Of a stretch of 64,000 bases of DNA, positions 22,691 to 37,708 are shown piece by piece (within the stretch, counting starts at the first letter, position 1; every line of letters starts with the position of its first letter). The position numbers and the translations under genes are program-made. Below the pieces are notes generated by a model. That model did no database searches. It was not told the DNA's origin and worked only from the letters and a program-made list of their open reading frames with translations. Origin of the DNA: Trogon surrucura. Taxonomy: Eukaryota; Chordata; Aves; Trogoniformes; Trogonidae. The stretch covers positions 12,710,558-12,774,557 of the forward strand of contig CM036631.1 of NCBI GenBank assembly GCA_020746105.1, given 5' to 3'.

Positions 22691-25600
22691 AACCGAGTTG
22701 AACTCCACCACTATTAGTGCAGTGCCCAGCACTTTATGTAACCCAGCCTTTATGTAACACATTAAGACAAGCTGCAGCTACGCAGGATGAACAATACTAT
22801 GTGCGTTACAAACAGAGAGAAACACCCATACCAGCTCAGGGGGAAAGAATTTGTGCTTCCTTCGTAAGCTGCTGCTGCAATTCAGTGACTCGAGAGTCCC
22901 TGGCAATGCTGCACCTTGCACCCACAGCTAGGACAGGAAATCAATTCACCAGATGTATTCTGGCCAAGTTACAGTATTATCAGTTCAGACCAGGTGGAAT
23001 AGAAGCTTGTGGCAAAGATACAGTGTGGGAGGTCATGTTCAAAACCAGACTGATTCCTCTTTACTCAGGGCCTTAGAAATTTACTTGTCATGGTCCTAAA
23101 GAGCTATACACTTTCAGACAGGTTTTTAGGGGTAGCACTACTTTCCACAGGCTAAAAGAAAAAACAATTACCATGCATAATAAGATGATAAATAAAAGTG
23201 CAGCATTTCATTTAAAGGAATAATTCAAACGATGCATTAATACCCTTGTTAATTCCTTTTTAAAAATTCCATGCCCCAAACTGGAGACACAATAACAAAA
23301 AGCATGAAGGAGACAAAGAGGGAGAGAAGGCAGGAGGTAGGGGAGAGAGATGACAGTGTCACAGACTTCCACATTGATACTGTTTTTTCCAACTACATCC
23401 TGAATACTTCAGACACTCCCCATTTACTTACATTGTGCTCTGGGTTCATTCCCACCCTGACTGATGTTCCAGCTACTGAAAGACTTCAATGAAGCTAGAC
23501 CCCAAGGGGTTGCCTGTGGACTAAACTCTTTTTTAAATCTTGAGTTTTATTATGGTCTGGCCCCTGAGACAGAGAAAGCAATGCATTAAATACAACATAT
23601 ATTTCAAAGCAATTAACATGATCAGGAATATGTCACTGCATAAATATACCAGTGAGTGAGTAGCAGATGGGAGGATACATTTCTTGACCCTAAATGCAGT
23701 CATAGACCACACCTATAGGACTGTCCACTTCGTTATCTATTTAGAAAAAGTAAAAATGGTGAAGTCTCAAATACTTTTGTGAGCCAGAAACACCTGCTGT
23801 GCTGTTGCTCCCATATAGTTGTTTCTTATAATAAAAAATGCAGTTTAAAAGTATAGATCTTCCTTGCTTTTGTACAGTGCCCTGCCACACCTGCTGTTTT
23901 GTGCAACACAGTCAAATTTTGCCATGTGGAAAGACATTATCCAGGTGAGCCAAAGAAAAAAATTCAAGGAACCAAACACACCACAGGTTTCAGTCTTGAG
24001 GTAAGAAATTGCTGTGTTGTACATACTATCTGCACTTAGGTTTCAGTATTCCTTACGTTTCTTCTTTATGTCATTGTCAAACACATCCCTCAAAGAAAAC
24101 CCTTCTGACCTTGTGGCAAGATGACCTTGCTTTATCCTTTAGTATATTATTTTCTTGCTTGGACAGCTAATTTTTGTATATCTTTTGGTCAACGAGATCT
24201 CCTTTCCCATCAGTCCCACCATATCTGCAGAAACCAAAAGGGCACAAACTAACACTAAGCTTTAGTTTAATTTCAAATTATTAAACCTGGGTTTCAGGCA
24301 ATATTGTGATTCTCAAAAAGCTAAAGTGGGTTTCTAGTTATTAGAAAAAAACTATGACCTCAAACACCATGTTTTTTTCATTCATCTATTCAGTCAACTG
24401 CCAAGCTCCTTGAGCTTTTTCTGTAAAAGATTAAGCCCCTAATATCCTGACTAGTATTTTTATACTTGCCTTGCTTCAGTCTCTTAAATAACAGCCTGAG
24501 TGTCAGTTAATTTGCTGTAGGCTCACCAGCATAATGACAATCGTCAGTTTTCCAACACATTTTCACAGAGAACCTCCTTATTCCTGTATTTATTGATGTT
24601 TATCTGATTTAACAAATAACTTTTAACGCCTGCAGGCAATCCTATCCGAGCTACCCGCAGTGACCCACAGACTATACTGTCCCTCAGAAAGTACTGTCAC
24701 ACTTGTGCAGAAATATACCAGTCAGGTTGCCCCAGCATTCCACACTGTGCTACCTGCAGTAATGGTGCTAGCCACTGAAGGAAGTTCCGTCGCAAGCTGT
24801 TTTCTTGTTATACTCCCTCTACATACAGAGCTGGTTTAACCTTTCCTGACAGCAATTGCCTTGACAGTCCACTCGAGGGTGTCTGGATGTCTGAACTACG
24901 TGTTTTCTTTTTTCCCTGCGGTGGAGACTATGCCTGATGACATATAGCTGAGAACAGGGTGGTTTTGGCAAGTGTACGTCCAAAAGGCAGTGGGTTTTGG
25001 CAAAGATCCCGTCAGAGTCAAAGACCTCGAGCAAGTTTCACAGAGAAAGGAGCACAGCAGCTTTTCTTAAATAGCCAATTTCATGAGGAACTGAGCAGAA
25101 AGCCCAGCTGATACTTTACCAAATCAGCCTCAGGGTCTTCATTATGAAAATTATCCACTCCCCCAAGATCACCAATGAAAAAAAAAATCATCTATTGTTT
25201 CTAAATTAAATGACTTATTGATGTCTTGGTAACCAGTCTACTTTTATAATACAGCAGCCTGATGAATGTTCGTAGTCAGCCTGCAGCAAAAACCCCATGA
25301 GCTGGAGCTCAAATGTCAGGGAGCACTTCTGCTTTCAGGACGCACTTACGTGAGCTGTGCAGTGCCTTTATTGCAGCCAGCATGGAGCAGTGCAAAAGTC
25401 CACAGAAGCACTGGTCTTGGAAACGAGAACATAACCCAAATTCTGCCCTGTTCTACAAGAAAGAAAACATCTTACCAGGAAGCCTAATGAAATCAATAAG
25501 CTTTTGCCATATTTAGAGAGACAACAGGGATTAAAGATTTGGCTTCCCATAGCATATGCTTTCAGCAAGAACCAGATGGATATTGTCATATACCAATATC

Positions 25601-28600
25601 TGATTTGTTAAAATGAGGTGCAGAAATGCCAGATATGTGATTTTGGTCTTTAAGTACTTTAGAACTAGGATAACTATTTAGCACATGGCGTTCAAAATGG
25701 CTCAGTTCCCTGGTGCTTCCCAGTGCCGACTCAGTACGGTCCAGAGATTCTTTGCAAGGTAGTAAGCTCCTGCAAGTACAGAACCCCCAAATCACAGGAG
25801 CAAAACACGGCTTTTCCTGCACATTGTGGTAATGCCTGTAATTGAGGCGTTATCCTAAGAATTTTGTTCTCTACTTACATTTTTAAACAGGTTATTGTTA
25901 AATGCTATAGACAGTACAATATTATACCAAGACTGGTATATAATATATATATATATAAAAATATGAGTTGAACTTAAGTAAGAAATCTAACTTGCATGGA
26001 ATATTATTTTAGTACTTTTCCAGAAACAGATAGATTTTCTGCCACGGATTGTGTGGTCAAAATCCAAACGCAAGAACAGCTTTCCTTGAATATCATTGTT
26101 TTAATTGTGTTCCGGTGACTTAATATTTACACATACTGTTTTAAAAGGTTCCCATGAATGGCAAGCTGACAAGTGCTTGCATATCATTCTAAGTAAAACT
26201 ACTTCACATTGTTCTCCTGACTGTAACAACTATAATTAGTCTTTTATTCAGAATGCTCAACATGTTTCAAGAAAGAATACAAAATCATCCCTTAGTGTTC
26301 TAATGAGTTTGCTTTCCACTGAAGAGCAAATCCTTAAGTAGTAGAACATGTAAATTAACAGTATGCCGAGAGTTGCCCTAAATAAATATCACCCTGTCAT
26401 TTGCAGTTGATTTGACTGAGTCTGACAAGGCTGAGCTATTAGGCTTCTGGGTACCCAGCTTAGAGGGAGGAAGGCAGCAGTGTGACAAGCTGCTGGTGGT
26501 GCTCAGACACTTTTCTGTCATTGTCACCGGGCTTTTTGCTTGGTTTTGTCAGTCTGCTCACTACAGGCCTATGGAGAAGGGAGACAAATTCAGGTATTTC
26601 ATCAAACTACGGGCCGTCTCTTTGTTCAAAAGTTGCATTTGAAGATAGCCACGATGTTCAGAAACCTGTTCAGTATTTTGAAACTACTCAGCAACTCACA
26701 GCCCTGAAACCGATGGAAATATTACTGCTTACTGCACAGAGCCAAGAATTTCATTCCTGGTCTGTTAATTTCCTGTGAAAAACTCATTACAAGTTTCTGC
26801 TGCTTGCATTAGCATTATAAAAACACTTAATTGTTTTTTGCTTTAGAACAGTAAATCAAGCATAGAAACACAAATTTTATGGGTTAAATAACATTTTCAG
26901 AAATAAACAAGTTCATAGCCATGCTTTTAGATCAATTTGACATAGAATAAAAATCTCATATGAATAAGATATGGCAGTCTCTTCAGTGCCAGAACTGCCT
27001 GTTCAGACCACGAGCCTGAGCCCTAGTGGAAATTCTTTTTTTTGAGACACTCCATTACTTATAAAAGTCTAATTGTTAGTGTGAGCTACTGAAGTTTCAA
27101 TGAAACTCTGTGCAGAAGGAAGCCAATAGATGGCTTAAATTAAAAGGAAAGAAATACAACAAAAAATTTCTCCTACCTCACTGTAATTTGTGAAAAATGA
27201 ACAGAAAAAAGAATTAAACCCTACCCCCAAAAAAAGACTCAAATACTTTCACTTCTTGCCCCAAGCAAAAAAGTTATTGAATTCATATTTTTAAAATGGA
27301 TCAACTAATTATGAGAATGAATCACTACAGATGTATTAATATTTGTACTGTATTAATATTTGAATTGTTTTTTACAAATGCATCAGCAAACATTTCTCCT
27401 TTCCATGCACTCTAGTGTTTTTCATCGGACTGTGCAAAGATTCAAGTTTCAAAACCTGGGTAGATAAAGCTCAGTATTTTCTATTTTTGCCACACTAAGC
27501 AATCCAGATAGGTGGTTTAGAGGCTAAGAAGCTTTCAAAAGCACCCAGTTTCATTAATTTCTGTGTTCCCCATTTCTGACTGCCAGACTGCAGAGAGGAA
27601 TGGGAGCAAAAGAAAAAGCATATTGGGCTGAAGGGTTTTGTTTCCTCCTCCCAAACTCTACTGCAGCTATAAAAGGTGAATAACCAAGTGGCCTGATTAC
27701 CTTCCAGAGCTACAGTAATCTAATTAGTAAATAAAAATTATACACATATGATAAAAGTAATATACGCACCAAGATAATGTTACAGAAGGGTGCCATGCAA
27801 CAGCTGTCCCTCCAGACAAAAACTGAAATAAAAATACTTTCTCTGTTCCCCACAAAACTAATCCCCTTGCAGCTCAAGGTAGCCTAATTAGCTCTAAATA
27901 AGGAACACCCAGAAGAGTTTGCTTCATCACGCATATTCTTCTACGCCTTTAAACGTGTCATTCGCTCAACTGAATTCCTGAGTTTGAAATTCAGACTATT
28001 TTGACGACCATGATACTGCCCCTCTCTCTCAGATGGAAAGGCGGACCAGCTCCTGCAACACGCCAGCTCCTGAACAATGTTTCTTTTTTAATCTCTGTCT
28101 TGGTTTAAGCTCAGTCAATAAATACTTCTGTGGCATGTTTTAATTGCACATCCTTCAAATCCTTCCAGCTCATCCCCTTGCCTGATGAAGCACCATCAGG
28201 TGGCACAGCAGAAGAAAAACAGGCTGAATGCCAAATAGACGAAAGCATTTCTGGTGCCTGAATAAAATCACCGCAGTACTTCAGACCTCGAGGCTTCTTC
28301 TAGAAAAGCAGTAAAGAGGCACTCCCTTGCCTGACCTCCATGCTACACTCTGCTTTCCTTAGCAAAAGCACCTCCTTATCAGGAATACTGAGAGGTTCTG
28401 TAGCAAGCAAACAAGCAATAAAACCGCATCCTGCATTTCTGAGTTGTCTGCGACAAGGTATCTGCACAGCTGGCCCAAGTGGCCTTTGCAGTCACAAAGG
28501 TGAACAACAGGGCTGCTAGCTAAGAGCACAAATTTAAAGACATAAACCGCTTTCTTCATTTGTCAGGGACAACTGCAAAACTCAGATGTATGATATTTCA

Positions 28601-30280
28601 GGCAATATTCATGCACACAATAATATACTATATTGAAGAAAACAATCATATTAGTTTCCGTATGCTGGTGGCTATGAATAAAGAAGTGCACCAGGCTGAT
28701 AAAACTATTTCACATTTATAAAATAAATCTAGAAGCATGATCCGAGAGCCACTAATCCAGTTGTAGTTAAATGGATATCTTTCTGCTCAGGCATCGTCAT
28801 GCAAATAGGCAAATGCTATATTTTAGTACTTGTGAAATGGTGACATGCATACATAAATCAGGAATTTCTTTGCCAAGCTGTTCTCACACTCTTTCAGTTT
28901 AAAGTGGCAAAAGCTTCATCTAGACAATGTTCCAGTATCATTGGCCACTGATAATACTGGTTTTTTTCATAAATACGGTATTTTGAAAAACGTGGATATC
29001 AACCAAAGTATGGCTTTTAACCCCAAAGGCTTAGATGATTTTGGAAATAGCATGCTAAAAGAAAGAAAAAGACATGAGGTATCTTGAAACACCATTGGCT
29101 TTTGTAAGTGATTTTTGCTCTCATAGCTATATAGTGCTACTGGCTATTATTGGTTGTGTCTCATCAGAAACCTTGTAGTGTTTTTCTCACATACTTTCTT
29201 CTAAACAGTTACCCATGGATTAAGTAATTTTAAAATTTTTTCAGGATGCTACTTTTCTGAACTTACAATAGTGAAAATAAGCATCTACATCCTTTTTCTT
29301 ACAATTCAGTTGATACTGATCTGTAATTTTGGGTATTCTTGAAGATTAAGTGCTGTACAGTTACAATTTTCAGCAGGATGATTATAGTTGGTCTGTTCAA
29401 ACAATTATATGCAAGAATGAAACTCAAAAATAAAAGCTAGTAACAGCCATATAATGCATATTTTACATTTCTTTTCCTGTATAGGGAAAAAAAAAAAAAA
29501 ATCAGAAAGAATAACTTCTACTCTAAATTCCAACTGTTGTCCTACCTTTCAGACATCTAGAGGCTACATTATCAGATGTTGTTTGAAGTTGTATAAATGA
29601 AGTTTAAAAATTACTTTTTTTTTCCTGATCCGCAATGCAGCACGTTTTTATGTTATATTCTTAGAAGAAGAAAATTGTAGAAACTACAAAGCTTGGTTTT
29701 CTCAAGTAACACTGTATCAGAATGTCCCAGATATGGATTTTCTCTCCTGGTATTTTAGTGCTGGTAGCCTACACAGTTTGCAACCTGGCGTACAAAAATT
29801 CAGCTATTTCACTGCTTTTAACGACACTGCATTTCTAAATCAGCCCAATCAAATGTCTCTGAATTTTCTTCATTGTTAGAAAGGACTAAAGGAACTCTAA
29901 CATGGCTCTACAAGTTGACTATCGTATTTAAACCTGAGTTATGGAGTTTAAACATGTTCAGATTTTCATCATCTATCCATCACGCTACCCACCACTGTAG
30001 CATCTACTCCTAGGATAGCATTTACAGCTGGTTTCTACTCACGTATGTAATAACATCTTGGGGCAAAACTCCGTGGAGTCTCCAGACACAGAATTTGCCA
30101 CTGGCTTAGGTAAAACAAGTTAATTTGCAATGAATTAACTGGCACTGACAGAACCACAAGAGGTATACGTGGAGCACTGCGAGAAGCGAAAGACCTTGGC
30201 AGAACACTAAACGGTCTGATGGCCTTGGTGCCATCAGAAACCTCAGATGCTGTGGGGACACCCTGATGCCATGAGAGAAC
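22691..30280. other. Unique AT-rich non-coding sequence
   Basis: No recognisable exon or RNA gene. A short (TA)n run lies near 25938-25958 and a poly(A) run of about 15 near 29489. The region 28600-28900 is rich in TAAT cores and contains an octamer-type ATGCAAAT near 28799, so it could be regulatory, but support is weak. Confidence 0.5.
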
Positions 30281-30289
30281 AACTTTGCC

Positions 30290-30430
30290 TTCCCCACTGA
30301 CACTGATGGACGGGGGCCCCAAACCCCCAGGACGCGGCTCCCCCAGCGCCGGACGCGCTGGCTGCCCCAGGCTGCGCGGAGAGATTGGCCAGCCAGGGGA
30401 CCAGAGATGGAACCTGGGCACCAAGGCTCA
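30290..30430. other. Isolated GC/CpG-rich pocket
   Basis: About 140 bases are C/G-rich with several CpGs, inside AT-rich DNA, too short to be a CpG island. Minus-strand open frames cross it (up to 129 codons, 30035-30424) but contain no recognisable domain. It could be an exon, a small regulatory element or the remnant of an insertion. Confidence 0.35.
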
Positions 30431-33400
30431 GCACGAGCAGTCACACATTCACAGGTGACTGCTTGCTATTGCAAATATCAAACAATTAGGTTAAACTTAA
30501 ATTTCTGCTCCTGGTGCCTGTATTTTTATGAGACATTTGCAATAGAGATTTAAAAGAATAACCTGCAGTACGGTATTTCGTAGGAAGCTAATGCATTTAC
30601 CTATTTTTTTTGAAATAAAAACATTCCCACCCGGTGTATTTATATTTAAGATTGCTTGGGCATTATTTAAAGCCATGTTTGAGAAAATGCTAAGACTTGT
30701 CACCATGACCAATGTAAAGTATTTATAGAGAACGATTTTTAATGCGCTTGAAAAGATAGAGACAACTTTGGAAAGACACACAGAAACTGAATGGGAATAG
30801 ATCTTTTGAATTCAGACAAGATTGAATAAACAGTTTCATCTGTATTTTCCAACTTTTAAAGTCTTTTCAAGTCACTGGTAACAAAAATAAATAACCAAGA
30901 GAATCATTAATTTCCACTGTTTTCCAGTTTATGCAAAATAGCTAACAGATTTAGTAACATGATTTGATCTTGAACAGAAATAGGACTCTATAAATTTCAC
31001 TTCATTCTCCTCCATTCCCTTGCCTGGTCATATCATTCTTCCCATTAACTTTAATCACCACATTTGAATGACATTAGCCAAATAATCTTCTTTACTGATC
31101 CTTCTTAATAACCATGCTCAACTTGATCCTTGTGACTTGTTTATCTCTTTGGCACAGTTCTTCCAGTTCCAGACTGTTCATAAAGAGCTTCTGCCTCCCT
31201 TCTCACATATTGCTTCCTCAATCAACATGTAAAGCTCTTTATTCCCATGATACACCTTTCCTTTTTCTAGCCTGTTTGAATCCCTTTTCACACACTCCTC
31301 TTTTACTGGTGGGGATCCTGCTGTGACAGCCTTCCTGTCTCATGCTCTCACAGTCTCCATCCTACTTGAAGCTTCAGATGAATTTCTTTTAACCCTTAAT
31401 CATAGATTGGTCATTGTTAAATTAGAAAAGCAGATTAGGACTTGTAATACCTTCCTTCAGTTCTCATCTGAGAGATATCATTATTAAGTTGTGCATTTAG
31501 AGTATCCAAAGCAGGAATAAAGTTCTCGGAAGAAGTCCATCTTTCGTCCAAAATCCAAATTAAAAGTTTATTTCTATTCAAAAACATTCTTAAAAGTGCT
31601 TTTGGATAAACATGAGGGAACGAAAACACACAGCTTGTTCAAAAGCTGAGTTGCATTTTACTTCCAGGCCAACCAGAAGGGGAGATCAGATGAAGTCTGT
31701 GACACCAGCCTTCAGAAGTATTTAAATCCTAGAACTGCAAGCTTATTTTATCAAACAGGACCATACATCAAGCTTCAGGTTTATTTGCAACAACTGCTTA
31801 TCCATAACTATGCATTAAATGTGTCTGGGTCATGAACAGAGGGCCCTTTCCTCCCACACCACAGTTTCAGAATACCAAAGCAGCATGGTCCATTTGAATG
31901 CTGAGCAGGACAAGGGGATGAGAGACTGACTTCTCCACTTGTGTTCCCCAAAAAGCCAAGACCCACCACTGCATAACCCAGTACATTCTTCCGTGCACTG
32001 TCCTTTGGCCCTGGCTCGAGGTGTAGATGTTTGCTAGTGTAAGCTTTTGGATGGCCCTTGCACACCCCACTGCAGGGATCCTGCCTGCAAACACATGCCC
32101 TCTCTCAGAATGCAGCACAGCACCAGCTCCTTTCCAAGGATGCTATAAAAAGGTTGGAAAACAAATTCCTGAACCTTGACACTGCAGCACCCTAAGAGAG
32201 GGTAGGAAAGCCACTACCACTGATCCACTGCCAAAAATAAAGCGGGTTAATGGCCAAGAAAGACCAGATGGTCTGGTGTCCCACACTGCCCTGCTACACC
32301 TCTACTCTTGCCTGGAGCGTGGGCTTAGACACAGAAGCATGGGAGCTCACCCAGCATTGCGTCCTTTCACCATGCCCTTTCCCTGCAACTGCCTCCTCCC
32401 TCCTTTGCTGTTGGTTTTTATAACAACCAGCATTTTCTACATATTTCCACTCCAACCCCCTGTAACAGTTCTAGCCAACTAATCACTCCTCTCCTCCAAC
32501 CAGCATCTTTCCACCTGACAGATACTTACTGACCTAACATCAACCTCCACAATCAGTCTTTCTGTTTCTCACTCAGTCAGTTCATTAAAAGGTGCACTCA
32601 ATAACCTGACATGAAGCATTTGCTGTATCTTTAAAGATATTTTCCAGTACAAGTGCCGCATCCTATTCTCCAATTTAAAACTAAGTATGTTTTGCTAGCA
32701 GAGTTGATTAAAATCTTTTTGTAATGATTTAGTCAAAAGTAAAACATTTGCAAAGCAGCTAAAACCAGACAAGACATATAAAAAGGATTCAGGGACATTT
32801 GAAGGGTGTTGCATTGTTTTGGTAACATATTCAGGTGATGGATGATGGAGTTTCCATTACAGAAAAGCTGTCATCACAGTTTTCTTTGAAATAAATAGCA
32901 TTTGATTGACAGTTTGCTAACAGACCTATTACTACAAAAGAAGTAGCAAATTCCAAGCACACTATTTTCACATTCTAGCCATAACCCAGCAATGCTGATT
33001 ATAATGCTCATTACAATACTGGAGCCAAAATGATCAGGTGACTCGGGGTGCTGTTTTGTTGTGGGGTTGGTGGGTTTTTGGTTTGTTGTTTTTTTCCCCC
33101 CAAAGCCAACAATTTCAAGCACAGACAGACTTTGAATTACAAACATTACAAACATAATTGTTCTTCGGATACAGCACATTGATAAATCACACTTAGTTTT
33201 AAACCTGCAGTTATGACTAAGAAGAGACCAGGCTTACGAGTTGAAATAGTTAAACATGCACCACACTGCGAGCTGAGCACACACGAATTTCAGAGCACTC
33301 CCACTGACCTCATGTACTTGTTAGCCCCAACTCAGCTTGCCTAAGTCCAGCTGGACCATTGTCCCAGAAATATCTCTCTACGCAATCCAGTCTGAATTTT

Positions 33401-36400
33401 CTAGGCAGTCTGTGCCCCCCGATGGTTTGGCTGGAAGAGATTTTCAGAGATAACAGCAATTTTGGTTTCTTCAGCCAGCAAAATGTATTCTACAGGAGCA
33501 AAAGATTTGCCTTCTGTTTATGCATCTCCTTCATATCTGTGGGGCATGAGGAAAATCCCATCTTGTCAGAATCTCTGAGAAGGCTGACTTTTTTTTTTTT
33601 AACCCCTCTACTGAGGTGGAGGCCTAATGGGTGACTACAAGAAAGGCAGAGCCCTGAAGGAGAAGCAAAATTTACAGCTTTTTGATAGCTGGAGAACCTT
33701 CCCCATTAGAAGCAATCATAGTCATTCATATGGGTCACTGAACTAACAGGCTGCAAGAAGGAAGACACTAAGTAAGCTGCTTGTCTCCTTGGAGTCATGA
33801 GAGGTGGTGGTGGCTGATAGTGATGCCCCATGAAAAGGAGCAGAAAAGTTGCAGAATTCTGCGGCATTTGAAATACTGGTTATGGAGAAAGGTAAGACAA
33901 CTTCCCTTTTCCAGTTCTCATGTCAACAAACTGGGAACAAAACAGATTTATACCCATCTCTGGTTTTTCTTTATTTATCTCCAAAACTTTTTAGTCGCCA
34001 ATCACAGGCAAGCTTAGTACAGTTGCAGGGTACTCAGGCACACGAGCTGCCAAAACGGGGTCAGTCCTGTACCTCAGGGTACTCCAGACTTAAACACTCC
34101 GTTGCTCATCAAGACAAATGAGTCCAGGCAGCAAAGCCATGAATCCCACTATCTTGTATGCTCACATCTAACTTAGTTCTTTCAGTGCTCCATGAGAATC
34201 TCAGCAGTGACATACCCCTGGGGTAGCATTGCCCCTTCCTTGCCCTGTGGAAGGGAGCCTGCAGTCTCAGGGGTTGTAGTAGCAGGAACTGGGTCACCTC
34301 CATGTGAGGACAAGCCAAAAAACTGATGGGGTGGCATGGGGAGGGAGTTTCCTAGGGCTTTTGGAGCCACCATATATGGCTGCTCAGTAAGCACACATTG
34401 CCCTTGGCAGACAATCGCTGGTACGTAGGGTTTGACTTCTCTTTTCAGTATTGGCTACTACACCTTTGGAGTTCTGCGCTCCTTGCCATGAGCACACCTT
34501 CTGGCCAGCAGCCCAGAGCAGGGGCCTCTGTCTTTTGTAGTCAGATAAAAAGTTTAATTTAAAATTATTAAATTTAAACCATTTTTGGCACCAGCGACTG
34601 GAAAAGTGCTCCATTTTTCAGTCACTTCTCCATTGAGGGGTGGTGTTTCAGTTTTGCCACATCTCAGGGAGCAGTCATATAAAGTCCAGGTGCCTATTTT
34701 TACAGATAAATATGGATGCTTCAAAAAATTTCAGGTTTGCAAAGGTTTAAGCATAAAAGTTCCTGACTTGGTCCCATCTTTCAAAGTCCTCCAAACCTAA
34801 AATGCATCCACCAAACTGCCTGATAAGCCATGTATGTGCTTTACTAATCCCAGTTTTCATCTTATCTCAATGGCAAAATAGCAGTACTCTCAGAATGACA
34901 AATGCTATCTCGCTTCTAGAAGTTGGCATTCAAGGTGACTGAGTGAGACACAAGGAGAATTAATTTTCTCCACTATTGTTGTGGCTGATTTCTAACTCAG
35001 CAGTGACACACAGATACCCAAGACACATATATGAATGCCTGATAAAAGAAGTAAAATTCTTGTCTCAAAGAATGAGGTATTTCTGAAGTTTGCAATAAGA
35101 GGTTGGATGGAAGATATTGGTAGAAACATCCGAGCAAATTAAATAATTCACAGACAAAACAGTAAATTTGTCTGATTTTTTTTTTTTTTTAACTGTAAGA
35201 GCACATGCACCATGCATTTTTGTACCTTTTAAAATAAAGTTATTCTTAAGTAGCATAACAATGGAATTGCTGCAAGAAACCTTACAAATGCCAATTTATA
35301 CACAAAATGTGCAATTTTCTACCTTAAATTAGATTGGCTTTTCTCTCGACTTTGCTCTATTTCAGACTCTCATGTATTTAGTGATGCCCTAATATTATTT
35401 TTCCAACATGGCTTGATGCAACTGTGCCACTTGGACTTCTTTGGGGTTTATAGAAGATCAATATGGCAGTAATGAGCAAAACAAGCATTTAAAAACAAAC
35501 ACAAAATTTATAGCCAGCTCCTGTTCATAGAGCCATATCAGAGTGTCTTGTAAATATGCCTGCAGTTTCTGATGCTACTAATCAATGTTTTTTCCTTATT
35601 ATAGCTGCTGAGAGTTGCTGACAGTTTAATGAACCAAAATTTAAAGACAATCTTAACTGAAAGTACTTCTGGTGACATAGACACACCTGATACTATATTT
35701 TCATGCAGCAAGGACTTTGTACTGTGTTATTAATTACTGTGCAACATCACAGTTGCAGAGCATGTTTCACCACTGATTTACTGAATGATTTTCAAAGTAC
35801 TGTTTCTAAATGGCACAAAGTGACACTGAAAAACATAGATCAGCCCCCAAGATGTTAAGTAACACTGCAGCTAGTGTTTTACCAGGCTGAACATTATTTC
35901 CAGAACCAACAGCATGAAGATTATTTGGTTTGCTATTAGCGTGACAGCTTGTCAGACAAGTCACGTGGCCTCTTCTCCTGTAAGGGATCAGCATCTTGTA
36001 ACACAGACAAAAGATACCAGGCTGAGTTTCAAACAGAAATGAGCAGCAGGAGGATCTGGGGAGCAATCGTCTATGTGTGGCTTTAAGTGCTCCGCCTCGG
36101 ATTCTGCATCTGACAACAGGTTTCCTCCAGGATACAGACATCCAGTTTGTCTACAAGCCAGGTTGGTCTTCCAGAGACACTTCAGTGCTATCTCCCCACT
36201 TGTGTTTTCTCCAGCTCTTTCCTCTAGGATAAGCTTAAAATAAAGCTCAAACCTGATGGTAAGGGATGAAAAGAAGGTGGTTCTGGCACTCATAAGTAAT
36301 GTGAACTGGCATATGATTGATAACAGTAACTTGATAAATTCCCCTGTGCTGAGCTGTACTCTGTGTGTGACTGATATGGAGATGCTGGAGTGCCAGAAAA

Positions 36401-37380
36401 GAAGACATGCGTTTGTGACAGATGGGTGGATGTTTTGCAGTGTTGAAAAAGAAATTACATCTTGCGCTGGCATCCCCAGGCATCACATAGTTGCTGGCAG
36501 AACAGTCTCGGCAATGAGCAACGCCCCAATTGAAGGAAACGGCAGAATGCAAATAGGTGCTGCAAAACGCACAGCTGGTTAGGTCAGGGCTGGTCAGAAT
36601 GATGGCAATTGCTGCCAGTTACAGAGGTGATTTGTTACTCCACTGCCGCTTCCTGATCTGGAAGGCACTTGCAGACTTCCCAGCTGCCCAAGAGGAGGCA
36701 ACTTTGCCTCCCTGTGACTAGTGCTGATCTCCTGAGAGAACCTGCTGGGGCTGAAGGCACCACCTCCCTGTCCCGCCATGCTGGAGCCTGGGGCTGTACA
36801 CAGACATCAGGAGCATGGCTGGCCGCAAGCCAAGGCCACCTCCCTGCCTCTCTGTGTGCTGTCTTAATCCAGCCTTTTGACGAATGACATGAAAAACCTT
36901 CGTCTGGACCTTGGCTTCATTTGAAGCAAGCAATACAGCAAACCCCCAGGCCTGCAGGAAGGATCTGCAAGTCTCACTAGTTAGCCACTGGTATCCTGCC
37001 CCACAGAGGCAGGGTTTTGTTGACAATATTATGTTTCTTTCCTTACTTTAACTCGTCTTTAATTATTTCAAGGAAAGACTGTGCCTCCCCTGACAACATT
37101 AACTCCCAGTTATCCTCTGCTGTAAACAACAATAAAACAGAACAACCAGTCACAAACAGCCCAGGTAACCTAAGACTCGTGGACCGCAAAGCCTTCACTG
37201 CCCGGGTTCGGTGATGCCATCCTGCCCTCACACCCTTCCCGCTGTTGGCCACCACACGGCTTTTACAGCACAGACCCACAGCCAAGGCTGTAGGAAACCG
37301 CATCTCCGTGGGGCCATAAACGCCACTCGCAAGGAGCGAGCAGAGCCGGCTCACGGCAGAGACGGGGGTGACCTTTGATG
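30431..37380. other. Unique non-coding sequence
   Basis: No supported gene. Low-complexity stretches include a G/T-rich run near 33055-33100, poly(T) at about 33588-33600 and poly(T) of about 17 near 35178. Composition becomes GC-richer from about 36600 toward CpG island 2. Confidence 0.5.
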
Positions 37381-37686
37381 GAATTATGTCCGGGATCACT
37401 TTGCACCAGGAGCACCTCGGGACCTGAGCCCGGGTTCCCGGGTTCTCCAGGCCTGTTCACTGCCCTACTTGAACCGGCAGCAGCAGCAGCCGTGGCTCGG
37501 CGCGACTCCCCGTCTCGCCGCTTTCTGTGAACAGACCCCTCACGGGGCATCTACAGCGTTACGGACAGGGCGCAGCTGCTGCCTGTCCCCCTTCAAAGCC
37601 GGCAGGTTACGCGGTGCCAGCGGCCGGCCGGGCCGCACCGGGGCCCGCACGACCACGCCGCACCGCCGGGAGGCGCCACCACCCCC

Positions 37687-37700
37687 GTTCCCATGGCAAC
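37687..37700 (+). promoter_or_regulatory. Consensus RFX X-box (first of pair)
   Basis: GTTCCCATGGCAAC has both half-sites in the palindromic arrangement GTTNCC-AT-GGCAAC with a 2-base centre. The right half is perfect and the left differs from GTTGCC at one position. RFX1-3 dimers bind this form. The site lies in the centre of CpG island 2. Confidence 0.7.
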
Positions 37701-37708
37701 GGCGCGGC

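Noticed and set aside
24819-25034. 71-codon minus-strand frame with several Cys and His
   Set aside because: No recognised spacing of a zinc-binding or disulfide domain, and no convincing splice pair.
30035-30444. Endogenous retroviral LTR around the GC pocket
   Set aside because: No paired TG...CA ends, TATA/polyadenylation arrangement or primer-binding site could be identified.
36247-36552. 101-codon minus-strand frame with Cys/His content
   Set aside because: The Cys and His spacing does not match any zinc-finger pattern, and overlapping frames on the other strand are equally long.
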